Origin: CAYJAZ01 sp964371865 | Lineage (GTDB): Bacteria > Desulfobacterota > Desulfovibrionia > Desulfovibrionales > Desulfovibrionaceae | DNA length: 57,642 nt | Assembly (NCBI GenBank): GCA_964371865.1 | Contig: CAYJOR010000012.1 | Coordinates: forward strand, 1 to 57,642 | Direction: 5' to 3' | Shown: one piece after another, positions 26,676-34,366 of the stretch | How positions within the stretch are numbered: the first letter of the stretch is position 1 | Layout: every line of letters begins with the position of its first letter | The notes under the pieces: model-generated | The model's input: the letters and a program-made list of their open reading frames with translations, nothing else | Database searches by the model: none | Told to the model about the DNA's origin: nothing | Translations under genes and position numbers: made by a program

Positions 26676-27326
26676 TCAAGCAATAGCCTTTCCATTTTCT
26701 AATGTTATGGTGTTTTGTGCAAGGAGTTGATTCTGTTCTTCACTGTGAGTCGTCATGATAATTGAAGTTTTAGGTGTGAGTGTTCGTAGCACACCTTCTA
26801 TTAGTTCTCTACTTGCTTTATCCACGCTTGCAGTTGGTTCATCAAGAATAAGGCATTTAGGTTCGAGCACTAAAGCTCTTGCAAGAGCTACTCTTTGATT
26901 TTCTCCACCTGATAAGGTATTCGCTTGAAATTTTTTTAATCTTGTAATTTCAAGACGTTCTAAAACTTCATCAAGTTTTTTTTGCTGAATTTTTTTATCT
27001 ATCTTTCTCATTTTCATACCAAAGCAGATATTAAACTCAACAGAACCTGTAAACATTATAGGGGATTGCTCCATCAATACAATTTGTTGACGCAATTTAT
27101 GAAGTTGTTTAGTCGAACTATAATCAATTTCTTCATTGAAAAATTTTACACTTCCGCTCGTTGGCGCACTTACAAGAGCTAGGATATGCAGAAGAGTTGT
27201 TTTGCCCGCACCGTTCTGACCACGAAGTGTATGAAGTTTTCCTTCTTCAAAGTAGATATTATCAATATCAAGAAGAGTTTTATTTTGAAACTGCACAGTT
27301 TTTTTGAGATTTTTTATATCAAACAA
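26676..27326 (-). CDS. tupC: ABC transporter ATPase, tungstate/molybdate type (TupC-like)
   Basis: ATP-hydrolysing subunit of an importer. About 216 residues with Walker A GQNGAGKTT, Q-loop QQIVLMEQSP, signature LSGGENQRVALARAL, Walker B CLILDEPTAS and the H-loop TTHSEE. The frame extends to TTG 27332, but GGGAG is better spaced (seven bases) for TTG 27326, giving MFDIKNLKK. It overlaps the permease gene, so the two are translated together. Substrate assignment rests on the neighbour permease, which resembles TupB/WtpB, and on the fmdE gene nearby; sulfate or another anion cannot be excluded. Confidence 0.85.
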   Translation of the reverse strand: MFDIKNLKKTVQFQNKTLLDIDNIYFEEGKLHTLRGQNGAGKTTLLHILALVSAPTSGSVKFFNEEIDYSSTKQLHKLRQQIVLMEQSPIMFTGSVEFNICFGMKMRKIDKKIQQKKLDEVLERLEITRLKKFQANTLSGGENQRVALARALVLEPKCLILDEPTASVDKASRELIEGVLRTLTPKTSIIMTTHSEEQNQLLAQNTITLENGKAIA

Positions 27327-28035
27327 TGTCAATCTCCCTTGATCTACCCTGTAGAAATTTCAATGCTATATTAATAATAAGGCTTATGAAAAGCAAAATT
27401 ATTCCAAGAATTACAGCTAAATCGAATGCTCCTTTATCATATTCAAGAGCCATAGTAGTTGTCATTGTTCTAGTATAGTTTGCGATATTACCACCAAGCA
27501 TCATGCTGATTCCAACTTCTGCAATCACTCTACCAAAAGCAGTAACAAGCACAGCAACAAGAGCAAATCTAGCCTCAATAAAGAGCATTTTATAAACTTC
27601 AAAGTTACTTGCTCCAAGTGTAAGCGCAGTTCTTTTATATCTTTTATCAAGTCTTTCAAGTGCTACATGCGTTAAAATAGCCACAAGTGGGATAATTAAT
27701 ATACACTGCCCGATGATAATTGCCTTTGTACTATACATTAAACCAAGAGAACCAAATATGCCTTTTCTTGAAAGAAAAGTATACACTGTGAGTCCAACTA
27801 AAACCGTTGGTAATGCTTGTAAAGCATTACAGAAAGTGCCCACAATAAGTCTTTTTCTTCCTCCACCACAAAGCCATAAACCAAGCGGCATTCCTAGCAT
27901 AGCAGAAAAAAGTACAGAATAAAAACTAATCTCAAGCGAAGTGTATGTTATCAACCATACATCATGTGTCATAATAAATTCAATCCATAAGTAATTTGTT
28001 TCTAACACTCTAACCAAGACTAATAAAAAATGCAA
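27319..28035 (-). CDS. tupB: ABC transporter permease, tungstate/molybdate type (TupB-like)
   Basis: Inner-membrane permease with about six helices. The EAA-like loop reads ALTLGASNFEVYKMLFIEA, and the TupB-type stretches ALPTVLVGLTVYTFLSRKG and VIAEVGISMMLGGNIANYTRTMTTTMAL are clear; the latter is characteristic of tungstate permeases. The N-terminal start is uncertain: TTG 28035 is the longest, while GTG 28008 would give a more usual family N-terminus. No substrate-binding protein gene (tupA) is adjacent upstream, where a terminator and rpmB are found, so the binding protein must be encoded elsewhere. Confidence 0.85.
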   Translation of the reverse strand: MHFLLVLVRVLETNYLWIEFIMTHDVWLITYTSLEISFYSVLFSAMLGMPLGLWLCGGGRKRLIVGTFCNALQALPTVLVGLTVYTFLSRKGIFGSLGLMYSTKAIIIGQCILIIPLVAILTHVALERLDKRYKRTALTLGASNFEVYKMLFIEARFALVAVLVTAFGRVIAEVGISMMLGGNIANYTRTMTTTMALEYDKGAFDLAVILGIILLFISLIINIALKFLQGRSREIDIV

Positions 28036-28084
28036 AGACTTTTCTAGGGATTATTTTCAAATTTATTGATTTTGAAAATGCCTT

Positions 28085-28125
28085 TAAAAAAAGGAAATCA
28101 AACTTCTTTATAAAGTAAGATTTCC
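28085..28125 (-). terminator. Hairpin upstream of tupB, possible second rpmB terminator
   Basis: On the minus strand GGAAATC and GATTTCC arms enclose 18 bases and are followed by TTTTTTT. It lies between the first rpmB terminator and the tupB start, so it insulates or attenuates tup expression. Confidence 0.6.
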
Positions 28126-28155
28126 CTGTAAAGTAGAAAAGCATCAAATTTAAAA

Positions 28156-28185
28156 TAAAAAGGAGAGATATAATTCTCTCCTCTT
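28156..28185 (-). terminator. Intrinsic terminator of rpmB
   Basis: On the minus strand GGAGAGA-ATTATA-TCTCTCC followed by TTTTTATTTT, starting about 25 bases past the rpmB stop. Confidence 0.88.
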
Positions 28186-28208
28186 TATCTTCTTTTGTTA
28201 GAAAAAGA

Positions 28209-28421
28209 TTATTCGCCCTTTTTACGTGCAACAGGCTTTACTACTGCACCGGAACGAATGCAACGAGTGCAAACATTGATAGTTTTCACTTGACCGTCAG
28301 CGAACTGATGACGGACAGATTGAAGATTAGGCAAAAAACGTCTTTTTGTTTTGATGTTTGAGTGACTCACCCAGTTGCCTACTTGTGGTAATTTTCCACA
28401 AACTTCGCATTGTTTAGCCAT
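28209..28421 (-). CDS. rpmB: 50S ribosomal protein L28
   Basis: Large-subunit ribosomal protein of 70 residues. It begins AKQCEVCGKLPQVGNWVSHS and contains TKRRFLPNLQSVR, typical L28. Four cysteines (CEVC near the start and CTRC near residue 56) form the zinc-binding (C+) version. The open frame extends 14 codons further upstream, but AGGAGG directly before ATG 28421 fixes the start. It is a single-gene unit with a terminator on its 3' side. Confidence 0.97.
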   Translation of the reverse strand: MAKQCEVCGKLPQVGNWVSHSNIKTKRRFLPNLQSVRHQFADGQVKTINVCTRCIRSGAVVKPVARKKGE

Positions 28422-28776
28422 AATAAGCCTCCTATTGTAAACACCCATTGGGGCGTAAATCACAGATATGTTCCCTTAGAAATTTTCTTCGGAAGAGAAT
28501 GAATACACCTTTTTTTAAAAAAGCGCAAGTTAAAATACACTGATTTTAAGTTTTTATCGCTTAATAATGCAATATTTCTTCTATCAACTTTTTTTTATTG
28601 ATTTAAATAAAATGAAACAAGCATTATTTTTTGAAAATACTCTAGCATCTAAAAAATGAAAACTCCCTTTAAAATTGTGATTACACATTTTAAAGGGAGT
28701 TTAATTTACTTAGTATTACCTAAACTCTCACTCATATGAGTAGTTTTATTACTTTAGCTAGTGGCTAAAGATAAAA
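28422..28776 (-). other. 355-base intergenic region between dctP and rpmB
   Basis: Contains the rpmB leader, a terminator at 28660-28703 and the hairpin over the dctP stop codon at 28741-28779. Bases 28500-28650 are AT-rich and show no gene. Confidence 0.5.
28660..28703. terminator. Intrinsic terminator downstream of dctP
   Basis: AAACTCCCTTTAAAAT and ATTTTAAAGGGAGTTT form a perfect 16-bp stem with an 11-base loop. On the minus strand a T-rich tail follows. It closes the TRAP operon. Confidence 0.9.
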
Positions 28777-28779
28777 CTA
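28741..28779 (-). other. Hairpin overlapping the dctP stop codon
   Basis: TAGTTTTAT and CTTTAGC pair with GCTAAAG and ATAAAACTA; the stem starts within the TAG stop codon of dctP. No T-run is attached, so it may protect the mRNA 3' end rather than terminate. Confidence 0.55.
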
Positions 28780-29835
28780 TTTGTTTAAGTAGCTACCGAA
28801 AGAAGCGTAACGAGCGTCAACAACTTTTTGAGCTTCAGCAAGATTTTCGTCTACCATGCCCATGAAAGCTTTACCTTTGTCACCGAAAGTTTCGAGGTAC
28901 CAGTTACGAAGTGGAAGAACTGCGTCTACGAATGATTTCTTTTCAGCTGGAGTAGGCATGTAGATTTTACCGCCTTCACCTGTGAATGCTGCGAATGCAG
29001 GAAGTTCTTTTTCCATTTGTACGCCGTTTTCTACGTTACCAGCAAGTTTGAAACCATCAATAAGTGCAAGTTGGTGATCGCGTGATAAGTTTTTGAAGTA
29101 ATTTCCGCTCATGAACCAGCCGCTGAACATGAAGTTGTGGCCATCAAGAGTTAAGAATTTAGCTTTTTCATGAAGTTTTACAGCAACGATATCGGTGATT
29201 GAGTTTAAAGAACCGTCAACAACACCTTTTGAAAGTGAATCATAAACTTCCATGAATGGGATTGGGGTAGGTGATGCACCGTGTAATTTTACTTGTTCCA
29301 TTTGAACTTGATCTTCAACTGTACGTAATTTCATACCTGAAAGATCAGCAGGAGTTTTTACTTCTTTTTTAGTGTTAGCGTATGCTCTCCAACCAGCTGA
29401 TTGAGTTAAGCTAAGAAGAAGGAATTGGTTGTTGGTGTTTTCAAGAATAACGTTACGGAGGTCATTTTCAAAAGGACCAGCAAGTAATTCTTGAGCCATA
29501 ACTTCACTAGGAACCATGTAAGGAAGGTTTAAAGCTGCAATTTCAGGATAAACAACTGAAATACCACCAGCTGTTGCAGGGTAGATATGAACTACTTCTG
29601 CTGATAATGCTTGGAAACATTCAGGAGCGTTACCACAAAGTTGTGCACCTGGGAATACTTCGATTGTTAAGTCGCCGTTTGTGCGAGCTTCAACATAGTG
29701 TTTTAAGTATTTTACAGCTTCGTGTTCTGCTGTACCTTCTTGTGAAAGGAATACAAGGTTAAGAGCTGTAGCTGCTTGTGCAGATGAAGCCATAAGGCAT
29801 ACGCCTAATGCTGAAAGTAAAAAACGTTTAAACAT
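28777..29835 (-). CDS. dctP: TRAP transporter solute-binding protein (DctP family)
   Basis: Periplasmic receptor of a tripartite ATP-independent transporter. The 352-residue protein has a signal peptide ending SSAQAA (about residue 22) and the DctP fold blocks VEVFPGAQLCG-like (here TIEVFPGAQLCG), PADLSGMKLRTVE with the conserved Arg that clamps an acidic group of the ligand, and YDSLSKGVVDGSLNS. Two cysteines (LCGNAPEC, residues about 67-73) could form a disulfide. Known ligands of the family are carboxylates, sugar acids and, in sulfate reducers, sulfonates; the ligand here is not resolved. Encoded after dctM with a small hairpin between them. Confidence 0.93.
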   Translation of the reverse strand: MFKRFLLSALGVCLMASSAQAATALNLVFLSQEGTAEHEAVKYLKHYVEARTNGDLTIEVFPGAQLCGNAPECFQALSAEVVHIYPATAGGISVVYPEIAALNLPYMVPSEVMAQELLAGPFENDLRNVILENTNNQFLLLSLTQSAGWRAYANTKKEVKTPADLSGMKLRTVEDQVQMEQVKLHGASPTPIPFMEVYDSLSKGVVDGSLNSITDIVAVKLHEKAKFLTLDGHNFMFSGWFMSGNYFKNLSRDHQLALIDGFKLAGNVENGVQMEKELPAFAAFTGEGGKIYMPTPAEKKSFVDAVLPLRNWYLETFGDKGKAFMGMVDENLAEAQKVVDARYASFGSYLNK

Positions 29836-29864
29836 AAAAAATCTCCTAATTTTTTTTATAACCT

Positions 29865-29881
29865 ACTCAATAAAATTGAGT
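29865..29881 (-). other. Intercistronic hairpin between dctM and dctP
   Basis: Perfect palindrome ACTCAATAAAATTGAGT (7-bp stem, 3-base loop) in the 53-base gap. On the minus strand it lies in the 17-base spacer between TTGACA (29888-29883) and a weak TAGGTT, so a promoter is also possible. Likely role: differential expression of the binding protein. Confidence 0.4.
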
Positions 29882-29888
29882 TTGTCAA

Positions 29889-31208
29889 CTACATGAGTCC
29901 CCACATTTTAGGGAGTGTTAGAACAAGTTGTGGGAAGAAAGTGATTAAGAACAATACTGTAAGAACACCGGCAAAGAACGGCATAATTTCTTTAACAAGT
30001 TCGTTCATCTTCAGCCCACTTATACCCTGTGTAACAAAGAGCACCAGCCCCATCGGCGGAGTCATAAGACCGATTGTAAGGTTTGTTACCATTACAACAC
30101 CAAAGTGTACCGGATCGATTCCAAGTTTTTGCATTGTAGGCGCAAGAATTGGTCCAAGAATAAGAATAGTTGGGCCGGCATCCATAATACAACCAACAAG
30201 CAATAAAGTACAGTTGATAAGGAAGAATAAAAGGAGTGGATCAGATGTGATTCCTGTAAGCCAGTTACCAAGAACAACAGGGGTTTGACGTAAGCTTACT
30301 ACAGAAGCAAACGCAACCGCTGCACCAACAAGAATCAAGATTGATGCTGAAGATGCTGCTGATCTTCTGAAAATAGGAAGTAAATCTTTTCCTTTGATTT
30401 CTTTTGTATAGAACACACCAAGAATAAGCGCATATGCTGCTGCAATAGCTGCTGCTTCAGTTGGTGTCATGATACCCATCAAGATACCACCCATCAAAAT
30501 AACAGGAGTTCCAAGTGGAAGAATTGCTTCTTTAGCTGATTTGATTTTTTCTTCACCGGTTGAACGCGGTTTAGGAGTAGGGAACATACCTTTACGCGCT
30601 TTTAACCAGATAATAAACATCATACTACCAGCCATCATAAAGCCAGGAACAATACCACCGGCAAACATCGCCGCAATTGAGGTATTTTGTACGAATGCGT
30701 ACATAATCATCAAACCAGATGGTGGAATGATTGGAGCTAGGATACCCGCAGATGCAATAACAGCAGCAGAAATACCTCTAGGGTAGTTCAACTTATTCAT
30801 AGCAGGAATAAGCATTGAACCAAGTGCAGAAGCATCAGCAACCGCTGAGCCTGAACCACCTGAAAGCATTACAGATGCAAGAACGCAAACGTGAGCCAAA
30901 CCACCACGTAAGTGACCGATTAAGCTTTCAGCAAAGCGAACCATTCTAACTGTAACACCACCGGCTGACATAAGTTCACCGGCTAAAACGAAGAATGGAA
31001 GAGCTGCTAGTGCAAAACTATCAACACCGTTCCATAAACGTTGAGTCAATAAAGGAAAGAAGTTAAACTGTCCTACAATGGCAAGATCAATACCCGGTGC
31101 AAGTAAAAGCACGTAAACAATTGGTAGGCCCATAGCAATGGTAAGAAAGAAGAAGAGTAAGTATACTACTTTCGCAGCAATAAGTGGGGCAAATAAAGTT
31201 TTTAACAT
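29889..31208 (-). CDS. dctM: TRAP transporter large permease (DctM family)
   Basis: Main membrane subunit, sodium-coupled, with about 12 helices in 439 residues. Typical blocks are PFFVLAGELMSAGGVTVRMV, VMLSGGSGSAVADASALG and AGILAPIIPPSGLMIMYAF, and a C-terminal TIGLMTPPMGLVLFV. Starts eight bases after dctQ ends, so the two membrane subunits are translationally linked. Confidence 0.95.
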   Translation of the reverse strand: MLKTLFAPLIAAKVVYLLFFFLTIAMGLPIVYVLLLAPGIDLAIVGQFNFFPLLTQRLWNGVDSFALAALPFFVLAGELMSAGGVTVRMVRFAESLIGHLRGGLAHVCVLASVMLSGGSGSAVADASALGSMLIPAMNKLNYPRGISAAVIASAGILAPIIPPSGLMIMYAFVQNTSIAAMFAGGIVPGFMMAGSMMFIIWLKARKGMFPTPKPRSTGEEKIKSAKEAILPLGTPVILMGGILMGIMTPTEAAAIAAAYALILGVFYTKEIKGKDLLPIFRRSAASSASILILVGAAVAFASVVSLRQTPVVLGNWLTGITSDPLLLFFLINCTLLLVGCIMDAGPTILILGPILAPTMQKLGIDPVHFGVVMVTNLTIGLMTPPMGLVLFVTQGISGLKMNELVKEIMPFFAGVLTVLFLITFFPQLVLTLPKMWGLM

Positions 31209-31216
31209 ATTTTCTC

Positions 31217-31768
31217 CTAGTGACCTTGTTCGTAATCAGCTTTACGCAGTTCGTCTTCTTGTTCCAATTTTTTAGGATCAAGAACACATGGAAGTAACTT
31301 ACAAAGCCATATAAAGGAGGCTATTACAGTAAGAGCGAAGCTATAAGGCATTATCATTGTAACATATTGCATTGGTATACGTAGAGCAAGAGTCTCTGTA
31401 ACACCTGCACGCACCATAAAGAAATATGCTTGGTAACATGCACATATTAGAACTATTAGACTGAGTAGTTCCAAGAAAACAGCATGTATAACACCAATAC
31501 GAGTATACCTAAATCTTGCAACCAAGAAATCCACAGCAACTAATGTACCTTTTTCATGGGCGTATGGAAGTAGTAAGAAAGTAATCCATACCATTAAGTA
31601 ACGTGATGCTTCTTCCGACCATACAATACTGTAATCAAAAAAGTATCGAAGTACAACGTTTAGAGTAACAATAGACAGCATAGCAATAAGCATCAAGGTA
31701 GCCACATTAAGAGCAATCTTATTCAAGAATGAAATAAGCTTTTGCAGTGGAGTAAGAAGTATTTTCAT
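31217..31768 (-). CDS. dctQ: TRAP transporter small permease (DctQ family)
   Basis: Small membrane subunit of 183 residues with four hydrophobic helices. The family hallmark VVLRYFFDYSIVWSEEASRYLMVW is recognisable around residues 38-60 (read here as VLRYFFDYSIVWSEE), followed by VDFLVARF. It is the first gene of the transporter set and is preceded by a 360-base region carrying the duplicated hairpin unit, so the transporter may have its own control signals separate from the GH31 operon upstream. Confidence 0.92.
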   Translation of the reverse strand: MKILLTPLQKLISFLNKIALNVATLMLIAMLSIVTLNVVLRYFFDYSIVWSEEASRYLMVWITFLLLPYAHEKGTLVAVDFLVARFRYTRIGVIHAVFLELLSLIVLICACYQAYFFMVRAGVTETLALRIPMQYVTMIMPYSFALTVIASFIWLCKLLPCVLDPKKLEQEDELRKADYEQGH

Positions 31769-31868
31769 CGTCCCCTCTTAAATGTTAAAAATCCTTGCTT
31801 ATTCTGCAAGTTTCAACCTTTTTGAAATTACAGAACAAACCCAAATAAGCCTTCTAGAGCGTGTACCT

Positions 31869-32119
31869 AAATGAGTAGATTTTGCTCTCTTGACAAGGAA
31901 CAATGTATTTTTGATCAGAGAACTGTATTAAGACATACATGACTCGAATCAAAAAGATTTTTGACGCTATCAAAAGGTAAAAGAACTACCCGAAAGGTAA
32001 ATGAGTAGATTTTGCCCTCTTGACAAGGAACAATGTCTTTTTTGATAAGAGGAGTGTATCAAAACATACATGACTCGAATCAAAAAGATTTTTGACGCTG
32101 TCAAAGGGCAAAAAAACTC
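31869..32119. repeat. Tandem duplication of a 130-bp hairpin-forming unit
   Basis: Two head-to-tail copies start at 31869 and 31999 with the same opening (AAATGAGTAGATTTTGC) and share TGACAAGGAACAATGT and ACATACATGACTCGAATC. Each unit is an imperfect inverted repeat. On the minus strand TTTGCCCTTTGACA faces TGTCAAGAGGGCAAA about 100 bases later, with inner arms CTTTTTGAT and ATCAAAAAAG. The outer GC pairs of copy 1 carry compensating-like changes (CTCTC/TACC) less perfectly. It fills most of the gap between the GH31 gene and dctQ. The rest of 31769-32128 holds only the dctQ leader. Confidence 0.85.
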
Positions 32120-32128
32120 AATTACTCT

Positions 32129-34300
32129 CTAGCCAAATATAACCTTAGACACATCCTCTGGAAGAATGCGCTTTACTGAGTCAGCTAAGCAAACCCAGTT
32201 GTTTTTATACTGTACGAACTCATCCCACTGAGCTGATGCGCAATGTGGATCTCCGTAGATTACAGCTTCTGTAACTTTTTGAGTGATTTCACCAGTATGT
32301 TGTACTACTGGACCTAATTTCAATACTGTTCCTGCTTTTACATAAACAGGAATATAGTCAAGAGCAACGTTTTCATTAATTGTTACGCCACCTTCAATTG
32401 CTTTACCTGTCCAGAAGTCATACCAAAGACCTTGTGGAAGTCTATAAGACACACGACCTTCTTTTGCAAGAACAGGTGCTACGAATAATGACGGACCAAA
32501 CATGTATTGTTGATCGAAAGCGTGCAATGTTTTATCTTCAGGGAATTCAAGAATCATTGAACGTTGAACAGGCATACCGGTTTCAGCAGCTTGTTTAACA
32601 GCATCTTGAATGTAAGGAAGTAAACGATAACGCATTTTTACGAAGTTTGTACAGATTGTTTCTGCTTCTTCACCAAATGCCCAAGGTTCACGAGGTCCTA
32701 TACCGTGGAAACGCATGTGTGAGAATAACGCACCTGCTTGTGTCCAACGAACGAAGAGTTCTGCATCAGGTTGATCGCCATAGAATCCACCGATATCGTG
32801 TGAGTAATATGGGTTGCCTGACATACCGTATGATAGACCACCAAGGATAGACGCCGCTAAACCGCCCCATGTTGAACCGGTATCACCAGCCCAGTGCATA
32901 GCCGCTCTTTGTGAGCCTGTCCATGCTGCACGAGTCCAGTTACAAGCTTGGTCGCCGTGGAAATCTCTTGCTGCTTCATAACAGCAAAGATTGTATAAGA
33001 AAGCGTTTACGTTGTGCACACGAGTTCCTGTATCACCTTGATATGTGAACATATCAGGAAGAACTTGTTCACCGAAATCAACTTTCATTGAATCAACACC
33101 AGCTTCAAATACTGATTTGTGCATTTCTTTCCAGAAAGCATAAGCTTCAGGATTTGTAAAGTCGATAACACCTGAATCAGGAAGCATTGTTAATACTTCA
33201 CCGAAAGGAGTTGGATCGAATTGGAAGATATAGGTTTCACCTTTATCATCACGCATAAAGTAACCTTTATCAGAAAGTTCTTTAAAACGTGGGTGATTTA
33301 CTGATACGATTGGGTATTCCCATACGCAAATTTTGTAATCCATATCTTTAAGTTCATCACAAAAAGCTTTAGGATCGTCGTAACGTTTAGGATCCCACTC
33401 AAATAAGAAACGGGTGTCAGTATCTTGCCATGCTCTACCATCAATAGTGATAACATCACAAGGAACTTGTTTATCACGCATAATTTTAGCTGCTGCCATA
33501 GTTTCAGCAGGTGTTTTATAATATGCTTTAGAAAGCCAGCAACCAAGTGACCATAGTGGTACTTCAGGTGCTTTACCTGTTAGATATGTGAAACGCTCTA
33601 ACATATGGCTTGGGCTATCAGCTGCTATGAAGAACAAGTCTAATTTATTTTCGTGAAGGTCTATACAGAGACTTTGGTTTGACCATTGGCTATAGCCAAC
33701 ACCGAACTGCACTAAAGATGGTGTATTTACAAAAATACCCCAGTTAGTATCAGTCCAGAAGAAAGGAACGTTTTTGTAGCACCAATCAGAGTTTACACCG
33801 AGTGCATCTTCGTTCCACATACGGAATAATTCTCCACGACGATTTAATTTTCCGTAACGTTCACCACCACCATAAACAGCAACATCTAATGGTAAACCAA
33901 GTGTTACAAACCAACCTTGTTCAGTTTTTGCAACTCCAGGAAGACGATGACGACGAACAAAGTGTGCATCTTCAGTTACAGGAAGAACTTCTTTACCATT
34001 TTTGTTTAATGAAAAAGTTATAACGTCTTTACCGATGACAAATTCAGCATCACCAGCAGAACATACAAAAGCTTCTTCGTTTTCTTCAACCTTTAATGTG
34101 ATGTCTTTTTCTTGGCCGATAACAATACCATAATCAGGCAAAGTAAGATCACCCATAGTTACACGAAAAACATCATTTGCATAAGCAGCAACTGTCATTT
34201 CACCTTCTGAAGTGGTAAAAACAGCTTTGTTGCCTGCTGATTTAACAAATGATAAACCTTTCATACTAGGAATACGTTCTGGAATGAATGCGTTTGACAT
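32129..34300 (-). CDS. Glycoside hydrolase family 31 (alpha-glycosidase; substrate unresolved)
   Basis: A cytosolic GH31 enzyme of 723 residues without signal peptide. The catalytic nucleophile is Asp408 in SMKVDFGEQ and the acid/base is Asp473 in HWAGDTGSTW; CDVITIDGRAW, FTNPEAYAFW and YYSHDIGGFYG are further family blocks. Overall it resembles both YicI-type alpha-xylosidases and YihQ-type sulfoquinovosidases. Arg297 in TRFLFEW may occupy the place of a sulfonate-binding Arg in YihQ, but by eye the partner Trp and Tyr would be Phe300 and Phe506. It follows the PFK-like and isomerase genes by 66 bases, suggesting intracellular cleavage of an imported glycoside feeding those enzymes. Confidence 0.9.
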   Translation of the reverse strand: MSNAFIPERIPSMKGLSFVKSAGNKAVFTTSEGEMTVAAYANDVFRVTMGDLTLPDYGIVIGQEKDITLKVEENEEAFVCSAGDAEFVIGKDVITFSLNKNGKEVLPVTEDAHFVRRHRLPGVAKTEQGWFVTLGLPLDVAVYGGGERYGKLNRRGELFRMWNEDALGVNSDWCYKNVPFFWTDTNWGIFVNTPSLVQFGVGYSQWSNQSLCIDLHENKLDLFFIAADSPSHMLERFTYLTGKAPEVPLWSLGCWLSKAYYKTPAETMAAAKIMRDKQVPCDVITIDGRAWQDTDTRFLFEWDPKRYDDPKAFCDELKDMDYKICVWEYPIVSVNHPRFKELSDKGYFMRDDKGETYIFQFDPTPFGEVLTMLPDSGVIDFTNPEAYAFWKEMHKSVFEAGVDSMKVDFGEQVLPDMFTYQGDTGTRVHNVNAFLYNLCCYEAARDFHGDQACNWTRAAWTGSQRAAMHWAGDTGSTWGGLAASILGGLSYGMSGNPYYSHDIGGFYGDQPDAELFVRWTQAGALFSHMRFHGIGPREPWAFGEEAETICTNFVKMRYRLLPYIQDAVKQAAETGMPVQRSMILEFPEDKTLHAFDQQYMFGPSLFVAPVLAKEGRVSYRLPQGLWYDFWTGKAIEGGVTINENVALDYIPVYVKAGTVLKLGPVVQHTGEITQKVTEAVIYGDPHCASAQWDEFVQYKNNWVCLADSVKRILPEDVSKVIFG

Positions 34301-34366
34301 ATTTACCTCTATAATAAATTACTTTTTTATAACAAAAAAATTACCCCAGTCACCCAACAAAGAAGA

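Noticed and set aside
28010..28231. 73-residue open frame between tupB and rpmB
   Set aside because: It runs through two terminator hairpins and overlaps rpmB; not a gene and not the missing tupA.
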